This document shows, in pieces, positions 24,890 to 33,537 of a stretch of DNA of 52,087 nt. Source of the DNA: Candidatus Poribacteria bacterium (GTDB lineage Bacteria > Poribacteria > WGA-4E > WGA-3G). Both the position numbers and the translations under genes were made by a program. The DNA lies in the NCBI GenBank assembly GCA_003635195.1, contig PYIY01000006.1:1-52087 (forward strand), written 5' to 3'. The notes beneath the pieces were generated by a model. The model was not told where the DNA came from and searched no databases. It worked only from the letters and a program-made list of their open reading frames with translations. Numbering within the stretch: position 1 is the stretch's first letter; every line of letters begins with the position of its first letter.

Positions 24890-25822
24890 ATGAACCGATT
24901 TTTCACATACATCTCATTTGTAGTTCTCATTTTTGCATGCATACCTGTCGCTGCAGATAACACGGACATCCACGAAAACGCTGGCACCCGCGCCATGACC
25001 TTCCTCAAAATCGGGGTCGGCGCGAAAGCGATCGGGATGGGTGAATCCCAAGTCGCTGCGACGGATGACCTGTACGCTTCCTACTGGAATCCGGCGGGAC
25101 TCGCGAGACTCCAAAAACCGCAACTCGCACTTATGCATAACGAGTTGTTCGCTGACATCAATCACGAGTTCGTCGGAGTCGCACTCCCACTTGGGAGTAT
25201 TGGCACAGTCGGTGCAAGCGCGAGTTACTTATCCTTCGGTGAGTTACAGGGACGCGATCGGGAGGGAAACGAGACGGCTATTTTCCGTGCTTATGATCTC
25301 GCTGTGATCTTCTCGTATGCCCGCGGTTTCGGTAGTGCTATCGCGTTCGGTGCGAACGCGAAATTCTTGCGCGAGCAGATTGCTGACGAAACGGGGACCG
25401 GTATCGCCTTTGATCTCGGCGGGCTTTACACCTTTTCTGATATGCCGCTTTCATTGGGGTTCAACGCACAACACCTCGGACCGCGCGTGACGTTTATTGA
25501 GGAGGCTTTCGGTTTACCTGTCACCTTCAGACTTGGTGCGGCTTACACACTCTTAGATGACGCATTCACCCTAACCAGCGACATCATCCGTCCCTCCGAC
25601 AACGACATCGCCATCGCTGTCGGAGCAGGCTACACCATCGCGAATATCTTACAACTCCGTACCGGCTATAAATACCAGATTGGCGGCAACGATTTGGGCG
25701 CGATTTCTGGGCTCACGGGCGGTTTCGGGTTGACGCTTCTGCGGTTTCAAATCGATTACGCGCTCGTCCCATTCGGTGTGCTCGGATTGACACATCGGTT
25801 TTCGTTGGTCGCTAATTTTTAA
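24890..25822 (+). CDS. PorV/PorQ-like outer-membrane protein
   Basis: A 310-residue exported barrel protein with a signal peptide ending near VAADN. The diagnostic segment is KAIGMGESQVAATDDLYASY followed by WNPAGLA, as in the protein at 4422-5519, and the C-terminus is SLVANF with the terminal Phe of a barrel. The two are paralogues in family only; lengths and loops differ. The ribosome-binding site is poor. It starts 19 nt after the PIN toxin but is unlikely to be functionally linked. Confidence 0.82.
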   Translation: MNRFFTYISFVVLIFACIPVAADNTDIHENAGTRAMTFLKIGVGAKAIGMGESQVAATDDLYASYWNPAGLARLQKPQLALMHNELFADINHEFVGVALPLGSIGTVGASASYLSFGELQGRDREGNETAIFRAYDLAVIFSYARGFGSAIAFGANAKFLREQIADETGTGIAFDLGGLYTFSDMPLSLGFNAQHLGPRVTFIEEAFGLPVTFRLGAAYTLLDDAFTLTSDIIRPSDNDIAIAVGAGYTIANILQLRTGYKYQIGGNDLGAISGLTGGFGLTLLRFQIDYALVPFGVLGLTHRFSLVANF

Positions 25823-25885
25823 AGCACATCTCTTCTTGTAGGAGCGAGTGTTTTTGCTTGGGTGTTTCCGCCACGCTCGCGATTT

Positions 25886-26581
25886 TTACGATGACGACGT
25901 AGCCTCAATAAACGCCTCGAATAGTTTACGTCTGTGTTCACGGAATTCAGCGGTCTGGGTCATCCGCTCTGGATGGTATTGCACGCCAAGCACAAACCGT
26001 TTTGATGGGTTCTCTATCGCTTCAACGACCCTATCTTCTGTGCTGTGTGCGGTCACAACAAATCCTTCACCAATATCTTTTACTGCTTGGTGATGTGAGG
26101 AATTGACTTCGTCGGTACGCTTGCCTATCAGTTTGTTGAGCAAACTGTCTGTAACCTCAATCTTATGTCGAGAATCCTCATTGTCTACTTGTGTATGTAT
26201 GAGCGCATCTTGTCGGTATTCCGCGTGAATATCTTGGTACAGGCTCCCACCCATTGCGACGCTCATCACCTGAATACCGCGACAGATGCCGAAAACAGGG
26301 AGGTCGTCCTCTATTGCCTTTTGACAAAGTGGTATTTCCAGTTCATCACGTGCTTCGTCAACATATTTAAGGGTTGGGTGGTACGGTTCACCGAAATTAG
26401 AGGGATGGATGTCGCCTCCGCCTGTGAGTAAAAGTCCGTCAATACCGATGTAAGTGTCTTTTGATATGCCCGGGTATAGTGTACGAGGTATACCGCCGAA
26501 CTCGCTAATTGCCTTAATATAATTGTTAGAAGTATCGTCCCCAATGTTGGATAAAAATGTAATTCCGATAATAGGTTTCAC
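25886..26581 (-). CDS. Gamma-glutamyl-gamma-aminobutyrate hydrolase family (peptidase C26)
   Basis: A 231-residue class I glutamine-amidotransferase-like hydrolase. The nucleophile is C100 in FGICRGIQ; H203 and E205 in VQYHPER complete the triad; LLTGGGDIHP (51-60) is the typical oxyanion-side loop. Relatives such as PuuD split gamma-glutamyl-GABA in putrescine breakdown, but no other putrescine genes are nearby. The start is GTG, with AAAGGAG about 12 nt upstream on the minus strand. It stands alone, flanked by genes on the other strand. Confidence 0.87.
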   Translation of the reverse strand: MKPIIGITFLSNIGDDTSNNYIKAISEFGGIPRTLYPGISKDTYIGIDGLLLTGGGDIHPSNFGEPYHPTLKYVDEARDELEIPLCQKAIEDDLPVFGICRGIQVMSVAMGGSLYQDIHAEYRQDALIHTQVDNEDSRHKIEVTDSLLNKLIGKRTDEVNSSHHQAVKDIGEGFVVTAHSTEDRVVEAIENPSKRFVLGVQYHPERMTQTAEFREHRRKLFEAFIEATSSS

Positions 26582-26666
26582 TATGTACCAGTCTCCTTTC
26601 AGGTGTTTCCTGTATATAGATTATACCTTATTTTAGACGCAGCTAGCAACCGAATCAGATTAGCGT

Positions 26667-26695
26667 TTGCATTGTACTGAGATGTATGGTATAAT
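26667..26695 (+). promoter_or_regulatory. Sigma-70 type promoter for the PmoA-miaB-map-ccm operon
   Basis: TTGCAT (26667-26672) and TATAAT (26690-26695) are 17 bp apart. The expected start near 26702 lies only about 9 nt before the first ATG (26711), and no ribosome-binding site fits, so the first gene may be read from a nearly leaderless message. Confidence 0.6.
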
Positions 26696-26710
26696 TTACG
26701 CATAGCATTT

Positions 26711-27472
26711 ATGTTACATGAATTTAACGAAAAAGAATTATCCATCACAGAAAACGGCGCGCCAATACTCACTTGCCATCACGGTAGTGATGTAGGATGT
26801 CCGCCATATCTGCATCCGCTCTATGCACCCAATGGACAAGTGATGACGGATGATACAAACATTGGGCATCAGCATCCGCCAGGAATCTGTTTTACGCGTG
26901 GAACCGTTAACAATGCGCAGCTGGATTACGATGAAATTACGCGCGATACGGAGGCAGATTCAGCGAGATTTTCTATTGTCACGACATGGAGAAATTCCGC
27001 AGAACCGCTTCTGATAGAAACTTGGACAACGGAAATTCATCCACGTCAGACCGAAGTGCAGGTGCTGGACATCGCTATCTCACTACAGGCCCCGAGTAGT
27101 TCTCTTAAATTTGCTGAAAACATAGGTCTCAGTTGCCTTACCGCTGAAATGGAGTATCGGAAATCAGCGAACGCGGATGGACGGATTGGCGAGTCAGAAG
27201 TCAACGGAGATATATCGGCGTGGGGAACGCTCTGCGGACTGACGACTGCTGAGCAGGAAGCCGTCGGGATTGCCATTTTCCCGCATCCATCAAACGGCGA
27301 CACAACGTTTCTCGCGGAGGACGCTTCTTTCGGATACCTTTTCGCACAGGCGACACCTTTCACAGCAGATGCCAATACGACACACACGTTAAAATATCGC
27401 GTGCTTGCATACACTGGCGATCTCTTTACTGTGGACTTATGGGAATACTATCAAGATTATACGAGTATGTAA
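26711..27472 (+). CDS. PmoA/DUF6807 family protein
   Basis: A 253-residue soluble protein. The text PPYLHPLYAPNGQVMTDD followed by GHQHPPGICF is the PmoA-family pattern (xHPLxxPxG, then DHxHHxG). These are beta-sandwich proteins often found beside dehydrogenases and dioxygenases for plant-derived sugars. The name refers to an old methane-oxygenase annotation and does not imply methane oxidation. There is no signal peptide. It is the first gene of a compact run: miaB starts 4 nt after its stop. Confidence 0.7.
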   Translation: MLHEFNEKELSITENGAPILTCHHGSDVGCPPYLHPLYAPNGQVMTDDTNIGHQHPPGICFTRGTVNNAQLDYDEITRDTEADSARFSIVTTWRNSAEPLLIETWTTEIHPRQTEVQVLDIAISLQAPSSSLKFAENIGLSCLTAEMEYRKSANADGRIGESEVNGDISAWGTLCGLTTAEQEAVGIAIFPHPSNGDTTFLAEDASFGYLFAQATPFTADANTTHTLKYRVLAYTGDLFTVDLWEYYQDYTSM

Positions 27473-27476
27473 GATT

Positions 27477-28910
27477 ATGAAAAACCAAACGCCTTTCCCA
27501 CTCTATAACAAAGCAGATGGCGTAGATACCCCGCATCCGCCGCCTCAAAAATCGCAAATTGTGCCTCAGCAGGCGCGCGCGCGTCGGGTCTACATCGAAA
27601 CTTATGGCTGTCAGATGAACGTCAGTGACAGCGAACTGATGGCAGGTATCTTGACACAAAGCGGACACCAGACCGTGACACATATTGACGATGCCGATGT
27701 TGTCCTCGTCAATACTTGTGCGATACGGGAAAACGCGGAAACAAAGGTTATCAATAGGCTCAAGCATCTCAACCACCGCAAACGTCGGCAGCCAGACCTC
27801 ATTATTGGGGTCTGCGGCTGTATGGCGCAACACCTCCGCGATCGACTCTTAGATGCAGCACCCTACGTCGATCTCGTGATGGGCCCGGATGCATATCGGA
27901 ATCTACCTGTTGCCCTCGATTCGTTGACAGGCGGCGTAGAAGCGCACGTCTCCCTGAAAGACCGAGATCCGTTCCTCGGATTACGCTTGGACAAAAGCGA
28001 AGATTACGCCGGCATCGCACCCATCCGAAAAGAGGGGATTCGGGCATGGCTTACGATCCAGCGAGGTTGCGATAAGATGTGCACCTTCTGTATCGTTCCC
28101 TTCGTCCGTGGTAGAGAGCGGAGTTTGCCGTTGAAACTTCTCGTTGAAGATGTCGAGAAACTGGTAGCCCAAGGGTTTAAAGAGGTCGTTCTGCTCGGTC
28201 AAACCGTTAACTCCTATCGCGACAACGGTTCCGATTTTGGGGATCTCCTCTATGCTGTTGGCGAAGTGAACGGTTTAGAACGCGTCCGCTTTACTTCACC
28301 ACATCCGGCAGACGCGACTGAAAGTATGATTGACGCGATGGCGAGTTCTCCAACCGTCTGTAAACATTTACACCTCCCGCTGCAGTCTGGCGCAACGCCG
28401 GTGCTGGAACGGATGCGCCGCACTTACACAGCCGAGGAATATCGGGCGCTCGTCACAAAGCTCCGGGAACGTATCCCTGACATTGCTCTCTCCACCGATG
28501 TTATCGTCGGTTTCTGTGGCGAAACCGAAGCAGAATTTAGGCAGACCTATCAAATGATGGCGGACATCCGATACGATTCGGCGTTCATGTTCAAGTATTC
28601 TGAACGTGAAGGGACGCTTGCACACAAAGCACTGCCGGATGATATACCAGAGGCGGAAAAAGGTGAACGCCTCAAACAGATTATTGAACTTCAGGAGCAG
28701 ATTTCTGCTGAAATCAACACCGCCGCAGTTGGCGATACGGTTGCTGTGTTGGTAGAAGGCGAATCGCGTCGGGAAACAGAAAAATATTACGGAAAAACAG
28801 ACGGTTTCAAAACGACGGTATTTCCTAAAGCGGATAGTAAAATCGGCGAGGTTGTCAACGTTCGTATTCACAACACAACAGCACATACCTTAATTGGACG
28901 AATCGTCTGA
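27477..28910 (+). CDS. miaB: tRNA-2-methylthio-N6-dimethylallyladenosine synthase
   Basis: A 477-residue radical-SAM methylthiotransferase that adds the methylthio group to i6A37 of tRNAs reading UNN codons. The N-terminal cluster ligands are C45 (TYGCQMN), C81 (NTCAIRE) and C115 (GCMAQ). The radical-SAM cluster is C198, C202 and C205 (RGCDKMCTFCIVPFVRGRE). A TRAM-like domain closes the protein. I use ATG 27477, 4 nt after the upstream stop; a longer reading from 27405 would overlap that gene by 68 nt. The first 35 residues are a variable extension. The stop overlaps the map start (TGATG). Confidence 0.93.
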   Translation: MKNQTPFPLYNKADGVDTPHPPPQKSQIVPQQARARRVYIETYGCQMNVSDSELMAGILTQSGHQTVTHIDDADVVLVNTCAIRENAETKVINRLKHLNHRKRRQPDLIIGVCGCMAQHLRDRLLDAAPYVDLVMGPDAYRNLPVALDSLTGGVEAHVSLKDRDPFLGLRLDKSEDYAGIAPIRKEGIRAWLTIQRGCDKMCTFCIVPFVRGRERSLPLKLLVEDVEKLVAQGFKEVVLLGQTVNSYRDNGSDFGDLLYAVGEVNGLERVRFTSPHPADATESMIDAMASSPTVCKHLHLPLQSGATPVLERMRRTYTAEEYRALVTKLRERIPDIALSTDVIVGFCGETEAEFRQTYQMMADIRYDSAFMFKYSEREGTLAHKALPDDIPEAEKGERLKQIIELQEQISAEINTAAVGDTVAVLVEGESRRETEKYYGKTDGFKTTVFPKADSKIGEVVNVRIHNTTAHTLIGRIV

Positions 28911-29695
28911 TGGATAAACTTAGGATCAAAAACAGACTCGAAATTGAGAAGATGAAGCGGAGCGGCAAAGCAGCCGCGACTGTACTTAAGCGCATTGGAG
29001 AGGCGATTGCTCCGGGTGTATCAACCGCCGACTTGGAACGCATCTCACGAGATACAATTGCCGAAGTCAACGCCACATCTTCCTTCTTAGGCTATCAGTT
29101 ACCGGAACACCGCCCCTATCCTGCCACGATATGTACCTCGCTTAACGATGTCGTCATCCACGGGATTCCAGATGAAAGTCAGGTGCTGAAAAAAGGCGAC
29201 ATCATCGGGATTGATACGGCGGTGAGTATTGACGGCTATCACGGCGATAACGCCTACACTTTCGCTGTTGGCGACATCTCATTCGTAGCGGAACGGTTGC
29301 TTAACGCGACGCGAAATTCGCTCTACGATGCGATCGCCGAAGCAAAACCGGGAAACCGTATCGGGGACATCTCTTCCAAATTACAGAATGGCGCGGAATC
29401 ACAAGGGTTCTCTGTACTCCAGAATTTTGCTGGACACGGCATCGGACGCAACCTACATGAAGCACCGGAGGTTCCGTGTGTGGGTGTTGCCGGACGCGGG
29501 TTGCGTCTCAAACCCGGAATGGTCCTTGCTATTGAAACGATGGTGAACGTTGGATTACCCGATGTCCAGATGTTGCCAGACGGCTGGACGATTACAACCG
29601 TAGATGGTTCCTTGTCTGCCCTCTTTGAACATACCGTGGTGATCCTTTCCGATGGCCCCGAAATTCTAACGGGGAGCGAATTGTGGGAAATCTAA
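28910..29695 (+). CDS. map: Type I methionine aminopeptidase
   Basis: A 261-residue cytoplasmic enzyme that removes the initiator Met from new proteins. All metal and catalytic residues can be placed: H84 (IHGIPDE), D102 (GIDTAVS), D113 (HGDNAY), H176 (GHGIGR), E209 (AIETM) and E240 (ALFEHTV). Length matches type Ia enzymes with no extension. The ATG shares one base with the miaB stop, so it is translated by coupling. Its last 13 nt overlap the ccmC start. Confidence 0.95.
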   Translation: MDKLRIKNRLEIEKMKRSGKAAATVLKRIGEAIAPGVSTADLERISRDTIAEVNATSSFLGYQLPEHRPYPATICTSLNDVVIHGIPDESQVLKKGDIIGIDTAVSIDGYHGDNAYTFAVGDISFVAERLLNATRNSLYDAIAEAKPGNRIGDISSKLQNGAESQGFSVLQNFAGHGIGRNLHEAPEVPCVGVAGRGLRLKPGMVLAIETMVNVGLPDVQMLPDGWTITTVDGSLSALFEHTVVILSDGPEILTGSELWEI

Positions 29696-30360
29696 GCACA
29701 AAAATAGTAGGTGTTATCACCGCAATCCTCATCTTCATCTCACTCTATCTTATCTTCGGTTACGCGCGCACTGAAAGCACGATGCTCGAAGTACAAAAGA
29801 TTTTCTACTATCATGTCTCCGCGGCATTAACGCTTTATTTAGCGTTTGGTGTTAACTGTCTTTTCAGTATCAAGTACCTCATCCAACGGAAATCTGACGA
29901 CGATCTTCTTGCGGCTGCGGCTGCGGAAATAGGTCTTATATTTTGTACGATTGTACTCCTCTCCGGTCCAATTTGGGCAAAGTATGCATGGAATACGTGG
30001 TGGAATTGGGAGCCACGCCTCACGAGTACACTTGTGCTCTGGCTCATGTACATCGGCTATTTTATTCTCCGCTCCGCTTTGGAAGCTGATAAGCGAAAAC
30101 TCTATTCCGCAGTTCTCGGGGTTATTGCGTTCGTTGACGTGCCGATTGTCCATTTCGCGACGAAATTCTGGAAGAGCGAAGCGCATCCAGAGCGAGGCGC
30201 GAAATTTGATATAGCCCCATCAATGCTACATACATTTCTGGTAGCTTTGGTCGCATGTATTCTGTTGTTTACACTGCTCCTAATCGCCCGGTATCGCATG
30301 AAAAAGACCGAGGCGCGTTATGAAATCATACAACAAAGGCATTTAGGGGAGGCATCTTAA
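29683..30360 (+). CDS. ccmC: Cytochrome c biogenesis heme protein CcmC-like
   Basis: A 225-residue membrane protein with about six helices and the heme-handling WWD motif WAKYAWNTWWNWEPRLTSTL (98-117). Conserved histidines flank it (YYHVSA at about 43, and PSMLHTFL). CcmC presents heme at the outer face of the inner membrane for CcmE. The GTG start at 29683 overlaps map by 13 nt. The other heme-delivery genes (ccmA, B, E, F) are not in the window, so the set must be split. Confidence 0.87.
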   Translation: MGNLSTKIVGVITAILIFISLYLIFGYARTESTMLEVQKIFYYHVSAALTLYLAFGVNCLFSIKYLIQRKSDDDLLAAAAAEIGLIFCTIVLLSGPIWAKYAWNTWWNWEPRLTSTLVLWLMYIGYFILRSALEADKRKLYSAVLGVIAFVDVPIVHFATKFWKSEAHPERGAKFDIAPSMLHTFLVALVACILLFTLLLIARYRMKKTEARYEIIQQRHLGEAS

Positions 30361-30710
30361 TGAAAATAATCGTTTTCGCAAGTTTTTTGGTGGTTCTTGG
30401 GGTATTCATTTTCGCAACCCAAGTACCAGTTGATATAACACCTGACAAGGTTTCGGCAGCTGTTTCGGAGGCGATCTCGCTGTCCGAGGTTCCTGTGGAT
30501 GAAGAGGTTATGGAACAGGCTGTGAAAAATGCGATTACAATCCTCGAAAAAGGGCAAAGGACCCGCCTCAAATATCTTGCCGCTGCCTATATTGTGATAT
30601 GGTTGGTCTTTATGCTATACGTGTTGCGTTTGGGACAGCAGCAACAGCAATTAGACCAACGCCTTGCACAACTCGAACAAACATCTGTAACAGTAACCAG
30701 TAACCAGTAA
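30360..30710 (+). CDS. CcmD-like protein with extra N-terminal helix
   Basis: A 116-residue protein. The C-terminal half (YLAAAYIVIWLVFMLYVLRL, then a Gln-rich helix) matches CcmD, a small helper of CcmC. Normal CcmD is 40-70 residues; this one has an additional N-terminal helix (about 1-20) and an acidic linker (about 25-60). ATG 30360 shares one base with the ccmC stop. The last residues (VTVTSNQ) and the stop codon are encoded by a CAGTAAC heptamer repeat that runs into the intergenic region, so the original C-terminus may have been replaced by repeat invasion. Confidence 0.7.
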   Translation: MKIIVFASFLVVLGVFIFATQVPVDITPDKVSAAVSEAISLSEVPVDEEVMEQAVKNAITILEKGQRTRLKYLAAAYIVIWLVFMLYVLRLGQQQQQLDQRLAQLEQTSVTVTSNQ

Positions 30711-30718
30711 CCAGTTAC
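30685..30718. repeat. Heptamer repeat (CAGTAAC type) overlapping a gene end
   Basis: About four head-to-tail CAGTAAC/CCAGTAA units cover the last codons and stop of the ccmD-like gene and the start of the gap. Confidence 0.75.
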
Positions 30719-30764
30719 AAGAGGTTTTTGATAGATCCAAAGTCTCTTTCTGGAAACTTTAAAA

Positions 30765-31232
30765 ATGAAAACGTTCCTTTTTGAATCACAACGAACACTT
30801 GAACGACCCATCACAGAAGTTTTTGAATTCTTCTCTAATGCACATAACCTCGCTGAGATCACGCCACCGTCGATGCACTTGGAAATTCTAACCCCAGCAC
30901 CGATTGATATGTTCATCGGAACGTGCATCGATTATCGGTTCAAACTTCACGGCATACCGGTCCGTTGGCAAACTGAGATTACAGAATGGAATCCGCCCTA
31001 TGGGTTTGTCGATGAACAACGCCGCGGTCCCTACCGACTCTGGCGGCATACGCATACCTTCGATGAGACAGAAAACGGGGTCGTCGTCGGTGATGTCGTT
31101 GAATATGCAGTTTGGGGAAATGGACTTATTAATAAATTTTTCGTCCGTCCAGATATAGAAAAGATTTTCGCCTACCGTTCCGAGCAGTTAGACGAAATCT
31201 TCCATCATAAGAAGAACAGCACTTTACCGTAA
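30765..31232 (+). CDS. SRPBCC (START-like) family protein
   Basis: A 155-residue single-domain protein. ERPITEVFEFFSNAHNLAEITPP at the start and RRGPYRLWRHTHTFDE in the middle follow the helix-grip fold of polyketide-cyclase/COG4276 proteins, which bind hydrophobic ligands. No specific ligand is known. The 3' end overlaps the convergent lytic transglycosylase gene by 28 nt, so the two messages share antisense sequence. Its start lies 54 nt after the ccmD-like gene, with a weak ribosome-binding site. Confidence 0.75.
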   Translation: MKTFLFESQRTLERPITEVFEFFSNAHNLAEITPPSMHLEILTPAPIDMFIGTCIDYRFKLHGIPVRWQTEITEWNPPYGFVDEQRRGPYRLWRHTHTFDETENGVVVGDVVEYAVWGNGLINKFFVRPDIEKIFAYRSEQLDEIFHHKKNSTLP

Positions 31233-31876
31233 AAACGGATTCTACCGTAGTAATACATCACTCGCTTCACGTAGTTTGATGTTTCATCAAATCCTTCAAA
31301 ATACCCGTGGGGAGGCACTTCGCTTTTCCATACTTTTTTGTGTATAGCGGCATGTTGCGGCGTGAGTTGGCTGAGTGCTGTTCTCACTGGCTCCCACAGC
31401 AATGGACTTGCCTTTTGTTGGTAACGGACAAGTGCTTGTGCATCGCGAACGCGACCGAGACCGGCGTTGTAACTTGCTAATACCAGGCGGTGCTGATGAT
31501 CCTGTTGACTTTCTGGAAACGCATGATACAGTGTGTGTAGGTGCCGCGCCGCGCCTGCGATGTTCTGCTCTGGATCCAACGGGTCTTGAACACCGAGTGC
31601 TTTTGCTGTTTTAGGCATCAGTTGTGTCAATCCTTGTGCCCCCGCAGCACTTCGCGCTTTTTCGTTGAATCCGGATTCCTGGACAATCAGGGCGCAGATG
31701 AACCGTGCATCCAAATCCTCTTTGACGGCATATTTCTGAATCAGCGGCTTGTATTTAAGAATCTTTGGGGCGAGCGCGAGCAATCGTAAATCCAGATGAA
31801 GGTTAATGACACCCCCAAGCACAAGGATCATGGTGACTGCTATGATAAGAAAAAAGAGCGTGCGTTTGCGGAACAT
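31205..31876 (-). CDS. Membrane-anchored lytic transglycosylase (SLT domain)
   Basis: A 223-residue protein with an N-terminal membrane anchor (about 5-27) and a goose-lysozyme-like SLT domain. The catalytic Glu is E67 in IVQESGF. AAGAQGLTQLMP, NIAGAARHL and LASYNAGLGRV are the conserved SLT motifs. It cleaves glycan strands of peptidoglycan in the periplasm during wall turnover. It is shorter than E. coli Slt70 and resembles MltC/EmtA-sized enzymes. AGGGA precedes the ATG on the minus strand. Confidence 0.88.
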   Translation of the reverse strand: MFRKRTLFFLIIAVTMILVLGGVINLHLDLRLLALAPKILKYKPLIQKYAVKEDLDARFICALIVQESGFNEKARSAAGAQGLTQLMPKTAKALGVQDPLDPEQNIAGAARHLHTLYHAFPESQQDHQHRLVLASYNAGLGRVRDAQALVRYQQKASPLLWEPVRTALSQLTPQHAAIHKKVWKSEVPPHGYFEGFDETSNYVKRVMYYYGRIRFYGKVLFFL

Positions 31877-31938
31877 TTCTATTCCCTCTATAGGGGGCGC
31901 GTAGACAAGAGCAAGTACACATTGCTGACAACTGATAA

Positions 31939-33537
31939 CTACAAAAGATAACCGAACTGAAATGTAAGTTTATGTCTTTGATTGACTTCCCCTTGACGGT
32001 GCTCGCTATTTTGTGTGTGCTGCCATGCATACGAGAGAAATATATTCCATGTATCTAACGGACGATAAGAGAACCGTCCGCCGATCTCTGTTGTTCGTGC
32101 GACGACACCGGTAGGAAATGGCAGTGCCTCGTAATCTTCACCATAAAACCGGTCGGCGATTGTACCTTCGCCGTGGCGAGTGAGTCCTGCGCGAACTTCT
32201 GCCGCCGTGGATGCAGTAAACTGATAGGATGCCGAAAGTCGCAATGTGTCCGAATCGTTACTGATGGGATGTCCAATTGCATAGCCGAAATGCGTGAACT
32301 GGTTATCAGGCACAAGGTGCGTGTATGCCCATCGGTTGACACGCGCATATTCGCTATGAATACCGAGTTGACGGTCAAGGTGTTGTGGATACCACGTCAA
32401 TCCCAAGAGCCATGCGACCGCGTGCGGATCGTCGGAATCAGATTCATATTGAATATCGTCAATGACCCATTCCCCGTAGAGGCGCACACCATCGACAGGA
32501 CGGATTGCCGCATCAAAGGCGAACATGACGTTATCGTCGGCTTTTGCGTTATATTGCAGGGCATAATAGAAAGTGAACGGGTTCGCATACTTCCACTCCA
32601 ACGTTTGTGCATCGCCGCCGTAAATCACCCATTCGGCAACGCCGATTTCCACGCGGTCGTTGTATTGATAGTCGAGGCGGTGTCCGCTCATATAACGTTT
32701 CGCCAGATAGCGCTTTTTGCCATCGTCGTACCATGTTGAATCCAATTGCGTCGTGAAAGCTGTCGCTTTGAGTCGTTTCCCGAATGTCCCAGTAAGTCGA
32801 ACTTGGTCAAACGCCGGCGAGTTATCCGAGATCCCTACCGTTTTATACCGACTTGCACCCCAGAAAAGCCAATCCCTGCCGACAAGTAGGTCAAGGTGGG
32901 TACTGTTTACCTGCAAATAACTCCTTTTGAAGTCCATGGTGTACGCACCACGCCAGCGTTCAAGACGTTGGCCTGCTGTCTTTCCGTCAAGTGGACGACT
33001 CTCAAAGTTATGCGCTTCAAATTCAGAGTACAGTGCTAAGCGCGGTGCTGTTCTCTGTTTAAGCGTCCCTGTTGTCCAGTGAAAGGCTGCTTCAAGTGCT
33101 GGTGCTATTTTTTTTTCTGTGGCGCGGAGTTGCGGAAAAAAGCCTATTGTCCTTCCATTACTACCTGCGAGTTCCTTACGAAAGGCTTGTTTCAACTTTT
33201 CAAGGAGTTTCCGATCTATCTCAGATGGAACGACGCTACCTGCACGTATTCGGGATTCAGTCTGTCGTATGATTTGTGTAACCTCCGCTCTTGAGAGCGG
33301 TGCAGTCTGCCGATGAAATCCACCTGTGATACCATCAGTCTCCAACTTCGCAAGCGCATCGGTAATCCATCCGTCAAAGTCCATTGGGACATCGGGCGCG
33401 CCGGACGCAACGTTCAAAATAGATAGAAAAACGAGGATAAGGATTGGAAGATTGGAAGGTTGGAAGATTGGGGATGCCTTCCTTCCACCGTTCCACCGTT
33501 CCACCCTTCCATGTGCATTTTGTGCAGTCAACTTCAT
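31939..33537 (-). CDS. Wzi-like capsule assembly outer-membrane protein
   Basis: A 532-residue protein. The hydrophobic signal core is [17 protein letters not shown] (about 30-46). A short SLH-like stretch follows ([17 protein letters not shown] to [10 protein letters not shown]), then a long beta-barrel with [13 protein letters not shown] and a final FQFGYLL, as in Wzi/CapsAssemb proteins that hold capsule on the surface. The first 29 residues before the signal core are encoded by 8- and 9-bp simple repeats, an odd n-region. The start overlaps the nadE stop by ATGA, so it is translationally coupled to that gene. Confidence 0.72.
   Translation of the reverse strand: MKLTAQNAHGRVERWNGGRKASPIFQPSNLPILILVFLSILNVASGAPDVPMDFDGWITDALAKLETDGITGGFHRQTAPLSRAEVTQIIRQTESRIRAGSVVPSEIDRKLLEKLKQAFRKELAGSNGRTIGFFPQLRATEKKIAPALEAAFHWTTGTLKQRTAPRLALYSEFEAHNFESRPLDGKTAGQRLERWRGAYTMDFKRSYLQVNSTHLDLLVGRDWLFWGASRYKTVGISDNSPAFDQVRLTGTFGKRLKATAFTTQLDSTWYDDGKKRYLAKRYMSGHRLDYQYNDRVEIGVAEWVIYGGDAQTLEWKYANPFTFYYALQYNAKADDNVMFAFDAAIRPVDGVRLYGEWVIDDIQYESDSDDPHAVAWLLGLTWYPQHLDRQLGIHSEYARVNRWAYTHLVPDNQFTHFGYAIGHPISNDSDTLRLSASYQFTASTAAEVRAGLTRHGEGTIADRFYGEDYEALPFPTGVVARTTEIGGRFSYRPLDTWNIFLSYAWQHTQNSEHRQGEVNQRHKLTFQFGYLL
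33443..33510. repeat. Short tandem repeats inside the Wzi-like gene start
   Basis: GATTGGAAG/GTTGGAAG-type units (33443-33473) and three TTCCACC(G/C) units (33483-33507) lie in codons about 10-32 of the minus-strand gene. They encode the low-complexity stretch ahead of the signal peptide. Confidence 0.75.

Noticed and set aside
28368..28886. A 172-codon minus-strand frame
   Set aside because: It is antisense to miaB, whose catalytic motifs are intact in the plus frame.
32173..32739. A 188-codon plus-strand frame
   Set aside because: It is antisense to the Wzi-like barrel gene and has no signal or domain.
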